From the NCBI GenBank assembly GCA_046317855.1, contig JBKCVM010000027.1, positions 1 through 16,498 of the forward strand: DNA of 16,498 bases, read 5' to 3'. The first letter of the stretch is position 1; the number at the start of each line of letters is the position of its first letter. The notes beneath the pieces are model-generated. The model worked only from the letters and a program-made list of their open reading frames with translations. It searched no databases and was not told where the DNA came from. This document shows, in pieces, positions 1 to 6,441 of the stretch. This DNA is from CAIOHW01 sp046317855 (lineage in GTDB: Bacteria > Bdellovibrionota > UBA1018). The translations under genes and the position numbers were made by a program.

Positions 1-243
1 GGCGTCATCATTATGGATCCGCCTCGGCACCGCTGTGGGGAGACGCATCCGCAGCTTTTGGATTTTTCTCTACGCTCTGTAGTGAGTCATTGGATTGCAG
101 TGGGATGTGTGACAGATGCTTGGGCCGGTGATCTTTGGCGAATCACCTCGACTCGGAGTTGGAAAATTGACGCCTTGGCGTTTTTCGATTTTTTCCCGCA
201 AACCGTGCACTTAGAATCGGTCGCCTTGTTGAGTCGGGTTTGA
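1..243 (+). CDS. C-terminal end of a TrmA/RlmC/RlmD-family RNA (uracil-5-)methyltransferase (5' end outside window)
   Basis: The frame is open from the first base to the TGA at 241-243, giving the last 80 residues of a protein. What is visible matches the C-terminal part of the SAM-dependent Rossmann domain of the TrmA/RumA family. A DPPR motif lies at residues 6-9, and a Gly-Cys pair follows at the place of the family's nucleophilic Cys (usual context VSCxPxTLARD). The end is FFPQTVHLES, which matches the family signature FPxTxHxEx with its general-base Glu. Members form 5-methyluridine in tRNA or 23S rRNA. The region after the Cys is divergent (VTDAWAGDL instead of the usual P-T-ARD), so the exact target cannot be assigned. 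In many proteobacteria rlmN stands upstream of pilF; here a different RNA methyltransferase does. Family fairly sure, subfamily not. Confidence 0.8.
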   Translation, partial: GVIIMDPPRHRCGETHPQLLDFSLRSVVSHWIAVGCVTDAWAGDLWRITSTRSWKIDALAFFDFFPQTVHLESVALLSRV

Positions 244-268
244 CACGGAGTGGCCGGGCTCCTAGACT
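240..268 (+). promoter_or_regulatory. Sigma70-type promoter candidate overlapping the stop of the methyltransferase
   Basis: A perfect -35 hexamer TTGACA (240-245) is followed by a 17-base spacer and a -10-like TAGACT (263-268, 4 of 6 consensus bases). The -35 overlaps the TGA stop of the upstream gene. Transcription would start near 275, only two or three bases before the ATG at 278, so the mRNA of the TPR lipoprotein could be nearly leaderless. This is seen by motif only. Confidence 0.45.
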
Positions 269-277
269 TAAAACAGG

Positions 278-1030
278 ATGAAGCCGTGGCACGTTTGTTT
301 ACATTTGATGCTGCTTGCAAGCGCGTGCGCGACCGCTTCAAATTCGTCCAAAAAAAACTTGGCGTTTCAGTGGATTTCAATGGGAGCAAGTGCTGTTGAA
401 GACGGGGATGCAGCTGGGGCCCTTCAATATGTAGCGCGCGCTGAGCAGGCTGTTCCTCGTGAACCTTCTCTTCATCACGTTCGTGCGCTTGCTTATGCGC
501 TCCGCAAGGACCTTCCCTCTGCACTGAGTTCTGCCCGCAGAGCGTATGAACTAGCTCCCGCAGATAGTTCAATTGCCACGACCTACGGAAAATTTTTGAT
601 GGAGTCCGGCAATCACTCTGAGGCCATTCGGATCCTGACTCCGGCAGCAAATGATTCGCTTTATCGTGAATCTTATAAAGCCCGTACAAACCTTGCCATC
701 CTCTATTTGGCGCGTAACGAGCGATCTTTGGCTCGAGAGCAGCTCGATCGTGCGATCAATGAGTCACAAGGAATGGCGTGTCATGCGCATTTCTTTAGGT
801 CGCAGATTCACATGCAAGAGGGGCGCGTCGCAGATGGGCTCAAAGATTTGGATGCCGCCACCAAGAATGCCTGTTCGGCGTTTGCGGAGGCCCATTTGGC
901 ATCCGGGATCGCGCTGAGTCGCAACCGTCAGTATTCAAAGGCACGGCAGAAATTTTTAGAAGTCAGTAAGAGATTCTCGGGGACTGAGTTTGCCGAGAAA
1001 GCTCTAGAAAACTTAAAGTATTTGCCCTAG
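278..1030 (+). CDS. PilF/PilW/Tgl-like TPR lipoprotein (type IV pilus pilotin family)
   Basis: A 250-residue protein with an N-terminal hydrophobic signal (residues 5-16) ending in LLASAC; Cys17 is a plausible lipidation site, although Ala rather than Leu is at -3. The rest is helical TPR repeats. Residues about 105-165 carry the pattern YGKFL-x3-G-x4-AI-x2-L-x2-A followed by LY and A-x-x-N, typical of PilF/Tgl. In known systems these lipoproteins sit in the outer membrane and help the PilQ secretin assemble. The next gene is rodZ-like, 16 bases downstream; pilF followed by rodZ is a conserved order in proteobacteria, which supports the call. The Shine-Dalgarno is poor (a short AGG touching the ATG) and a promoter lies immediately upstream. 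Other Mets (308) lack a better ribosome site and would remove the signal. A generic TPR lipoprotein is the alternative. Confidence 0.75.
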   Translation: MKPWHVCLHLMLLASACATASNSSKKNLAFQWISMGASAVEDGDAAGALQYVARAEQAVPREPSLHHVRALAYALRKDLPSALSSARRAYELAPADSSIATTYGKFLMESGNHSEAIRILTPAANDSLYRESYKARTNLAILYLARNERSLAREQLDRAINESQGMACHAHFFRSQIHMQEGRVADGLKDLDAATKNACSAFAEAHLASGIALSRNRQYSKARQKFLEVSKRFSGTEFAEKALENLKYLP

Positions 1031-1046
1031 TGGCGAGAATGACACG

Positions 1047-2132
1047 ATGACCTCCATGAAAACTGCATCTCTAGGTGAGTTTCTGAGGCACGAACGAGAG
1101 AATCGCGGATTCACGGTTGAGCAAGTCGCTTCTGCTACAAAAATCAGCCTTAGATTGCTTCAGGCGCTTGAGAACGATCTCTACGAGGAGCTTCCAGCTA
1201 AACCCTTTGTTCGCGGTTTTGTGATCTCGTACTGTCGCTTCCTTGGGGTCAATCCCAATGAGACGTTGACTCGCTTTTCTCGCTTCATTGACGAGAAAAG
1301 TGAAAAGCGCCCTCGCAAAGACTCCGGGCACAGCGGTTATGTTTTTGAGCGCAGAGAAGGGGAGCAGTCTCGTACCGGTCTCTGGATCCTGATGGGTACG
1401 TTAATGGTCGTAGGGGGGCTGGTGATTGTCGTGGCAAAGCCCTCTCTTAAAAAGAGGCGGCACGGACATCTCGAGCAGCTGCGTGAAGTGCAGCCCAGTT
1501 CAAGTCCGCTTCCATCTCCGAGTCTGGCTCCGAGCCCAAGCCCTAGTTTAGCTCCATCTCTGAGTCCTGCTCCGAGCCCGAGCCCGAGCCCGAGCCCAAG
1601 TGTGGCTGCATCTCCTAGTCCTGCGCCGAGCCCGGCTCCGAGTCCAAGCCCGAGCTCCTCGCCCAATCCAACGGCAAGTCCAGAGGCGGGTCGGCGGCCA
1701 GATCCTCTCCTTTCGGGTAAGGATCTCCTAAAAGAAGAGATTCGAGTTCGGGTCGTGGTGAAAGCGGTTCGAGACATGTGGATCAAATTCAAGGTAGACG
1801 ATAAAGACAAGAACCGGCTCGTGCTCCGAGAGGGCATTGTCCTGGTCCTTTTGGCTCGTAACTCTGTTTCTATTCAAAGCTCCAATCCGGGGGATGCTTC
1901 TGTAACTAGACAAGTCGGCGAGCCCAAAGCTCTTTTGACCTTGGGTGGAGCATCGACATTAGAGGGGCTCCTTAAGTCGGGAGCCGGGACCAGTGAGGAT
2001 GGTCGGACCCTTACGGTAGTTGCCAAAGATGTTGAAATAAAAGGCAATCCGTTTGCAGGAGAGGCCGTCATGGCACCGCCACCCCCTAAGCCCCAAGGCG
2101 CCGCGTCAGAGATTCCAGCCCCAAGCCCCTAG
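1047..2132 (+). CDS. rodZ: RodZ-like cytoskeletal protein: HTH, one TM, Pro/Ser-rich linker, DUF4115-like C-terminus
   Basis: 361 residues with the full RodZ architecture. A cytoplasmic Xre-type helix-turn-helix occupies residues about 8-72 (LGEFLRHERENRGFTVEQVA and the following helices). A basic stretch leads to a single membrane segment at 111-130. A Pro/Ser/Ala-rich linker covers about 150-207, and a beta-rich domain at about 220-310 resembles the periplasmic DUF4115 domain; a proline-rich tail follows. RodZ binds MreB and links it to the cell-wall elongation machinery. The linker is encoded by imperfect 6-base repeats and is longer than usual. In-frame ATGs exist at 1047 and 1056; neither has a strong ribosome site. 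It follows the PilF-like gene and probably shares its transcript. Family confident; function in this organism inferred. Confidence 0.85.
   Translation: MTSMKTASLGEFLRHERENRGFTVEQVASATKISLRLLQALENDLYEELPAKPFVRGFVISYCRFLGVNPNETLTRFSRFIDEKSEKRPRKDSGHSGYVFERREGEQSRTGLWILMGTLMVVGGLVIVVAKPSLKKRRHGHLEQLREVQPSSSPLPSPSLAPSPSPSLAPSLSPAPSPSPSPSPSVAASPSPAPSPAPSPSPSSSPNPTASPEAGRRPDPLLSGKDLLKEEIRVRVVVKAVRDMWIKFKVDDKDKNRLVLREGIVLVLLARNSVSIQSSNPGDASVTRQVGEPKALLTLGGASTLEGLLKSGAGTSEDGRTLTVVAKDVEIKGNPFAGEAVMAPPPPKPQGAASEIPAPSP
1494..1667 (+). repeat. In-frame hexanucleotide repeat tract encoding the Pro-Ser linker of RodZ
   Basis: The tract is made of degenerate 6-base units of the type CCNAGC/CCNAGT, each encoding Pro-Ser or Ala-Pro-Ser. 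Four perfect CCGAGC copies stand in a row at 1572-1595. The unit is a multiple of three, so copy-number change would lengthen or shorten the periplasmic linker without a frameshift. Confidence 0.85.
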
Positions 2133-2240
2133 TTATCCACACGATTCTTCGAGTTATCCACATCTGTTAAGCAATTGTTTTTTATACTTATTTTACCTTA
2201 TATCGCCCTTTCTTTGCGATATCTTTACAAGTTATCCCCA
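2133..2240 (+). other. DnaA-box cluster with AT-rich stretch (origin-like or DnaA-titration site)
   Basis: Two perfect consensus DnaA boxes TTATCCACA lie at 2133-2141 and 2154-2162, in the same orientation and 21 bp (two helical turns) apart. A third box with one change, TTATCCCCA, is at 2232-2240, same orientation. Between the second and third boxes is an AT-rich stretch, densest at about 2175-2203, that could serve as an unwinding element. The first box begins directly after the rodZ stop codon. The gap lies between the 3' ends of convergent genes, so a promoter-regulation role is unlikely. No dnaA, dnaN, mnmG or rpmH is visible nearby. It could be oriC, a datA-like titration site, or chance. 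Confidence 0.5.
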
Positions 2241-2323
2241 AAGCCGCTCTGGTGGCGGTTCTGCGAGGATCGTGTCACGTTTTTGTCTTTGTTTGGCCGC
2301 GTCTGTAGCGTTTTAGCGAAGTG
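2241..2323. other. Remainder of the convergent intergenic gap
   Basis: Between the third DnaA-like box and the end of the lptF/G gene I see no gene. A weak GC stem (CCGC/GCGG at about 2244-2258) has no following T-run in either direction, so I do not call a terminator. Confidence 0.4.
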
Positions 2324-3448
2324 TCAGGTTCGTAACGCAGAACGAAAGGCAAAGACTCCCCAGATGGCTGTGAGGACATTTCCCAGTTGAAGTGCAATCC
2401 AGCTAGGGAGCAGGCTTTTTTCAGCAAGCCCAGCGCCCCAAGAAAGTAACCCATCGTAGAGAACGACCACAGCAAAGGCAATCAGTGCGGCGCTGGCTCG
2501 GGCTGACCGGTTGGTTCCGCTTCCGTGGCCCAGGCCCAAAAGTAGAAAGCAGAACGGGGCTATCGCTACTGCAATTCGTCTCCACCATTCGTTGAGGAGC
2601 TGTCGGTGTCTCTGAGGCTGCTCGGTAGCCGTTGTTTTGATGCCTTCGCTGAGCTCAGAGTAGGTCAGCATCTTGGGTTTGCTTGAGCCTGAGCCTTGAG
2701 AACCTTCCATTTTTAAAAACAGTCGGTACTCTTCAAAATCGATCTTTTGATAGCTCCCAGTACTGGCCTCACTGCGGTGAATGTTGCCATCAGTCAGTTT
2801 GAGAACGGCCTCGCTGCCACCGTTTTCTGTGCGTCGCGTGGTCCACTGGCCCTTGTTTGCAACGATGGTGAGGGGGTTTTTGGGCTCGCGTTCATCATAG
2901 ATAAAAACACCCTGCATCCGGTTTGTCTTTGGGTTGGCCTGATCGGCATAGACAATGAGGTCAAAAAAACCTCGAGTAAAGGTCCCCTGACGGATGGCGC
3001 TGACTAGCTTGGAGTTGCCGATTTCGGTCATCTTTTGTCTGAGTGCTTTTTCAGCTGTGGGAGTGATCTGCATGGTCAGCAGAAGAGAGAGAATTGAAAC
3101 ACAGCAGGCCATCAAAAACGGAACAAATGCTAGGCGCTTGAGAGAGTAGCCGCCGGCCTTCATGGCAACGAGTTCACTATCGGTCGATAGTCTTCCGAAG
3201 GCTAAAAGCAAACCAATCAAAAAAGAAATCGGGAGTGAAAACGGAATAAATGACGCACTCAGCAAAACTAAAAGAGCGATCAGATCGAAGAAGGGCACTC
3301 CATGGATGATAAAGAATTCGGCAAGTCGCAAGATCTGAAACATCAAGAAGACGAAAGTAAAGAAGACGATCCCACCTGCAAAGGGAGTGAGGAGTTCACT
3401 CAAAAGGTAGCGGTCGATGAGAGAGAGACGCCAAAATTTAATAGGCAT
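2324..3448 (-). CDS. LptF/LptG-family permease of the LPS export ABC transporter
   Basis: 374 residues in the YjgP/YjgQ architecture. Three N-terminal membrane segments lie at about 15-40, 55-85 and 108-127, with the conserved start RYLLSELLTPF and the coupling region RLSTDSELVAMKAGGYSLKRL. A periplasmic beta-jellyroll-like region occupies about 130-270. Three C-terminal membrane segments follow, with WWRRIAVAIAPFCFLLLGL and the LLPSWIALQLGNVL end. With LptB and the partner permease, this type extracts LPS from the inner membrane and passes it to the LptC-LptA bridge. The sequence looks nearer LptF than LptG, but I do not separate the two with confidence. Only one of the usual lptF/lptG pair is here. 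The ATG lies inside the end of the sugar transferase gene (11-bp overlap), so the two are probably translationally coupled. Confidence 0.88.
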   Translation of the reverse strand: MPIKFWRLSLIDRYLLSELLTPFAGGIVFFTFVFLMFQILRLAEFFIIHGVPFFDLIALLVLLSASFIPFSLPISFLIGLLLAFGRLSTDSELVAMKAGGYSLKRLAFVPFLMACCVSILSLLLTMQITPTAEKALRQKMTEIGNSKLVSAIRQGTFTRGFFDLIVYADQANPKTNRMQGVFIYDEREPKNPLTIVANKGQWTTRRTENGGSEAVLKLTDGNIHRSEASTGSYQKIDFEEYRLFLKMEGSQGSGSSKPKMLTYSELSEGIKTTATEQPQRHRQLLNEWWRRIAVAIAPFCFLLLGLGHGSGTNRSARASAALIAFAVVVLYDGLLSWGAGLAEKSLLPSWIALQLGNVLTAIWGVFAFRSALRT

Positions 3449-4805
3449 TGCGGTGGATGAACCCTCTCCAGAGGGTTAACCACAGAATCTTCCAGTCCAG
3501 CCAATAAGACCAGTGTCGAATGTAAAAGAGGTCACATTCGATTCTGCGCGTCAGTGAAGTGTCGCCTCGCCAGCCGTTCACTTGCGCCCAGCCGGTGATT
3601 CCCGCCTTCACCTTGTGCCTCAGCATGTAGCCGGGGATCTCAGTTCTAAACTTGTTCACAAAAAACGGTCGCTCGGGCCGGGGTCCGACCAAAGACATGT
3701 CACCTTTGAGGACGTTCCAGAGCTGCGGAAGTTCATCCAGGCTCGTAGATCGAAGGAGCGAGCCAAGCCAAGTGCGACGGTCGTCTGCTGCTTTTGCCCA
3801 GACAGGCCCGCTCTCTTTTTCTGCGTCTGTTCGCATGGATCGAAACTTCAGCATCCCAAAAGTTTCTCCATCCAGACCCATGCGCTCCTGGCGATAAAAG
3901 ATTGGACCAGGAGAAGAAAGTTTCACTGCAATGGCAAGCAGCAGAAGGAGCGGACTGAGCAGCAGCAATCCAAGTGCAGACAAGACGATGTCCGTGATTC
4001 GCTTGAGACCGCTTCCCCAGCCATCCAGAGGGGAGTCATTGACGCTGACCATCGGAATTCCGTCAAAATCCTCAATCTGACAGCCGAGGCGGACGTATTC
4101 GTTCAGGTCCGGAATCACGCGAATGTCGATCGTGTCTTCGTGAACCTGTGACAGAAGACGATCCAGTTCACTGGCTTGGGATCTTGGCAAAGCAAAAATA
4201 ATTTCCTGAATATTCTTTTCTCGAATCACTTGGGTGAGGTTAGGTAAGGCTCCCTGAAAGGTTCCGGGCAAGGTTGCGACTAGGTGGCTTCCGAGTTCAG
4301 GGAACTTTTGAATGCGCTCAGCCACCATGGTGGCTGACGGGCCCTCTCCCACAATCAGGGTTCGTTCTGCTCCGACTCCAAACTCTCTGAGAGACCGGAT
4401 GGCATTCCGAATCGTGATCCGAGCTCCAATGATCAGCAAGGCTCCGAGGCCTCCAAAAATTCCGAGTGTGCTTCTTGAGTATTTGAATTCTGTGATGAGG
4501 CTGGTGAGAGCCAGCATCACGATCCAGGCCATGGCATGCGCCTTTAAAGCCAAAAGGGCTTCATGAGTTCTCCTGAGGACTTTGTTTGAGCCGTAGAGTC
4601 CCTGCGAAGAAAAGACGACGGCCCAGAGAACAATGACGAGAGGGACCAGTGAGGAGTATTTTGAGGAAGGTTGGATACCTTTGGAGGTGGTAATCCATCC
4701 AGTACTGAACCGAACTTGGTACGCGAGCAACCACGCGGAGCTGATGCACACTGCATCAGAGATCCGAACCAGGGAGCCAACCTTGGACTGGTAACGCTTC
4801 AGCAT
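3438..4805 (-). CDS. Polyprenyl-phosphate sugar-1-phosphate transferase (WcaJ/EpsE-like, bacterial sugar transferase family)
   Basis: With the ATG at 4805 the protein is 455 residues, the usual length. Four N-terminal membrane segments lie at about 11-33, 51-70, 91-108 and 113-131. A soluble CoA-binding-3-like domain at about 145-255 contains IVGEGPSA. A fifth hydrophobic helix (278-298) leads into the catalytic domain, with KFRSM at 330-334, the Asp-Glu pair in SLDELPQLWN (355-364), VGPRPE (373-378) and the conserved GITGWAQVNG. Such enzymes place the first sugar phosphate on undecaprenyl phosphate in the inner membrane to start exopolysaccharide or O-antigen repeat units. A longer reading frame reaches 5009, but it runs into pepA; MLKRYQSKVGSLVRI at 4805 is the typical family start. 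ATG 4886 is a second possibility. The sugar cannot be told from sequence. Confidence 0.88.
   Translation of the reverse strand: MLKRYQSKVGSLVRISDAVCISSAWLLAYQVRFSTGWITTSKGIQPSSKYSSLVPLVIVLWAVVFSSQGLYGSNKVLRRTHEALLALKAHAMAWIVMLALTSLITEFKYSRSTLGIFGGLGALLIIGARITIRNAIRSLREFGVGAERTLIVGEGPSATMVAERIQKFPELGSHLVATLPGTFQGALPNLTQVIREKNIQEIIFALPRSQASELDRLLSQVHEDTIDIRVIPDLNEYVRLGCQIEDFDGIPMVSVNDSPLDGWGSGLKRITDIVLSALGLLLLSPLLLLLAIAVKLSSPGPIFYRQERMGLDGETFGMLKFRSMRTDAEKESGPVWAKAADDRRTWLGSLLRSTSLDELPQLWNVLKGDMSLVGPRPERPFFVNKFRTEIPGYMLRHKVKAGITGWAQVNGWRGDTSLTRRIECDLFYIRHWSYWLDWKILWLTLWRGFIHRNAY
3460..3477 (-). promoter_or_regulatory. Hairpin covering the purine-rich leader of the lptF/G start
   Basis: A perfect inverted repeat AACCCTC-TCCA-GAGGGTT (7-bp stem, 4-base loop) lies just upstream of the lptF/G ATG at 3448 and within the last codons of the sugar transferase. 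On the minus-strand mRNA the GGAGAGGG part, the only Shine-Dalgarno-like sequence near this start, is folded into the loop and 3' arm. Ribosomes finishing the upstream gene would open it. A regulatory effect is inferred. Confidence 0.4.
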
Positions 4806-4870
4806 TTGCGATTCAAAATCCAGTGTTTCGTATGCTAGAGATTCTCTACTTCTTGAGAGGAATTCAAGCA
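4806..4870. promoter_or_regulatory. Divergent promoter region between the sugar transferase and pepA
   Basis: This 65-bp gap must hold the signals for the divergent genes. TATGCT at 4831-4836 could be a -10 for pepA, but no good -35 is placed for it. Directly after it lies a 13-bp palindrome TAGAGA-T-TCTCTA (4836-4848). The pepA Shine-Dalgarno is GAGAGGA at 4855-4861, nine bases before the ATG. Only this last assignment is firm. Confidence 0.4.
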
Positions 4871-6439
4871 ATGACAACTCAGTCATCACGTACCCCCCGC
4901 ACTCAATCTTTGAAAAGGGCCTTGAACTGGGCCTTTCCGCAGATGGAGGCCCGGTCTGCCTCAGGAAAAGTCGATGCAGACGTAGTCTTCGTGGCACAAG
5001 ATGTCTCAAAAAAACCCGTCATTTCGGGGCATGGCTCTGCAAAGAGCCCTTATGCTTCGACGCTCGAAAAACTAAAGGCAGCAGATGGCTTTACTGCTCG
5101 CTCTGGCTCAACTCAAATCGTCCGTTTCGGGGGGCAGGGGCAAGCTGACACTGTTGTCTTTGTTGGCCTTGGTCAGCCTTCAGAATTGACCGATGACAAA
5201 GTGAGGCAGGCAGGAGCCGCTCTCTGGGCCCGTCTGGGGAGCGAGAAGCTCGTCTCAGTGGCACTCCATGTTTCAGACCTCAAGCAGGTCTCCCATCTGA
5301 GAGCTTTGCTCGAAGGAATGGTTTTGAGCTGTTACAATTTTTCAAAGTATAAAAAAGCACCCGATCCTATGCATGCCACCCGAAAGGTAGTGCTGGTGGC
5401 CCCCGATCGTGCAACGGCAAGCCGTGCGACTGCAGAGATCGAGCGCGCGCTTGCTGTCGGTGAGTGTGTCAATATCACTCGTGATTGGTCCAATGAGCCT
5501 TCGAATTTGGGAACCCCTGAGTACTTTGCCTTGGAAGCTCAAAAGCTTGCGCGTAAGCATGGGCTGAAGTGTAGGGTCATGTCCGAAGCCGAAGCCCGCC
5601 GAGAAAAAATGGGGCTATTTTTGGCCGTGGGACAGGGGTCCGAGCGCGAAGGTAAAATCGTCGTATTGGAGTACAATCCCAAAAAGTCTGGATCTAATCG
5701 TTCGTCCAAACCTCGAACTCTTGCTTTCGTGGGCAAAGGGATCACTTTTGACAGTGGCGGCATTTCCATCAAGCCTTCGCTCAAGATGGAGGAAATGAAA
5801 CACGATATGACAGGGGCGGCCACTCTTTTTGGGGCGACTCTTCTGGCTGCAAAACTGGGAGCACCCAATCGCATCGTGACGATTCTTGCCTTTACGGAGA
5901 ACATGCCAGATGGCTCGGCCACCCAACCAGGAAACGTCGTGCACGGGCGCAATGGTAAGTCCGTTGAAATCGTGAACACCGATGCTGAGGGGCGTTTGAT
6001 CCTGGCAGACGTGTTGGATTACGCTCACGAGTTCAAGCCGGATGCGATTGTGGATGCTGCAACTTTGACGGGGGCGGTGCAGGTTGCTCTTGGTAAGCAC
6101 TGTTGTGCAGTTCTCGGAAACGATGATGGGCTCATTCAGGCTCTGATTTCTGCCGGCGCAGACAATCATGAACGAATTTGGCAGTTGCCGATGTGGGATG
6201 AGTACTTTGAGGATCTAAAAACGGATTGTGCGGATATGCGGAATGTGGCCAACGATTCAAGTGGAGGCACGATTCGGGGTGCAATCTTCATGGCGCAGTT
6301 CATTCGCAAAGGAATGAAGTGGGCCCACCTTGATATCGCCGCTGTAGCAAATGGGATGGGCCATGTTCCTTATTTCCCAAAGAAGGGTGCTAGCGGCATC
6401 TATGTGCGTACGCTCGCCCAATTTGCAGCGGACTTTTAA
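4871..6439 (+). CDS. pepA: Leucyl (cytosol) aminopeptidase, M17 family
   Basis: 522 residues, slightly longer than the usual 480-505. The N-terminal macro-like domain covers about 30-170 and the catalytic domain about 190-522. The two-metal active site is complete: VGKGITFDSGG gives Lys289 and Asp294, MKHDMTGAA gives Asp312, and the M17 signature NTDAEGRL gives Asp371, Glu373 and Arg375. The enzyme removes N-terminal residues from peptides in the cytoplasm; some PepA proteins also bind DNA, which cannot be judged here. I chose ATG 4871 because GAGAGGA stands nine bases upstream; the frame extends to an ATG at 4823, but that start has no ribosome site and adds a hydrophobic stretch unlike the family. 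asnS follows after two bases. Confidence 0.95.
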   Translation: MTTQSSRTPRTQSLKRALNWAFPQMEARSASGKVDADVVFVAQDVSKKPVISGHGSAKSPYASTLEKLKAADGFTARSGSTQIVRFGGQGQADTVVFVGLGQPSELTDDKVRQAGAALWARLGSEKLVSVALHVSDLKQVSHLRALLEGMVLSCYNFSKYKKAPDPMHATRKVVLVAPDRATASRATAEIERALAVGECVNITRDWSNEPSNLGTPEYFALEAQKLARKHGLKCRVMSEAEARREKMGLFLAVGQGSEREGKIVVLEYNPKKSGSNRSSKPRTLAFVGKGITFDSGGISIKPSLKMEEMKHDMTGAATLFGATLLAAKLGAPNRIVTILAFTENMPDGSATQPGNVVHGRNGKSVEIVNTDAEGRLILADVLDYAHEFKPDAIVDAATLTGAVQVALGKHCCAVLGNDDGLIQALISAGADNHERIWQLPMWDEYFEDLKTDCADMRNVANDSSGGTIRGAIFMAQFIRKGMKWAHLDIAAVANGMGHVPYFPKKGASGIYVRTLAQFAADF

Positions 6440-6441
6440 TT

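Noticed and set aside
87..689. Long minus-strand reading frame across the promoter and the TPR gene
   Set aside because: It is opposite to a well-supported TPR lipoprotein and to the methyltransferase end, with no recognisable domain.
1494..1667. Short regular repeats as a possible CRISPR array
   Set aside because: The unit is 6 bases, in frame within a gene, and there are no spacers.
1337..1837. Minus-strand frame with Gly-Leu repeats
   Set aside because: It is the antisense reading of the RodZ Pro-Ser repeat tract; the repeat keeps all frames open.
2053..2390. Two small plus-strand frames in and around the rodZ-lptF gap
   Set aside because: They overlap real genes, begin without a ribosome site and show no family resemblance; the gap is better explained by DnaA boxes.
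4823..4870. Upstream start for pepA
   Set aside because: ATG 4871 has GAGAGGA nine bases before it; the upstream start has none.
4806..5009. N-terminal extension of the sugar transferase
   Set aside because: It would lie antisense inside pepA, is Arg-rich and unlike the family; ATG 4805 gives a standard N-terminus.
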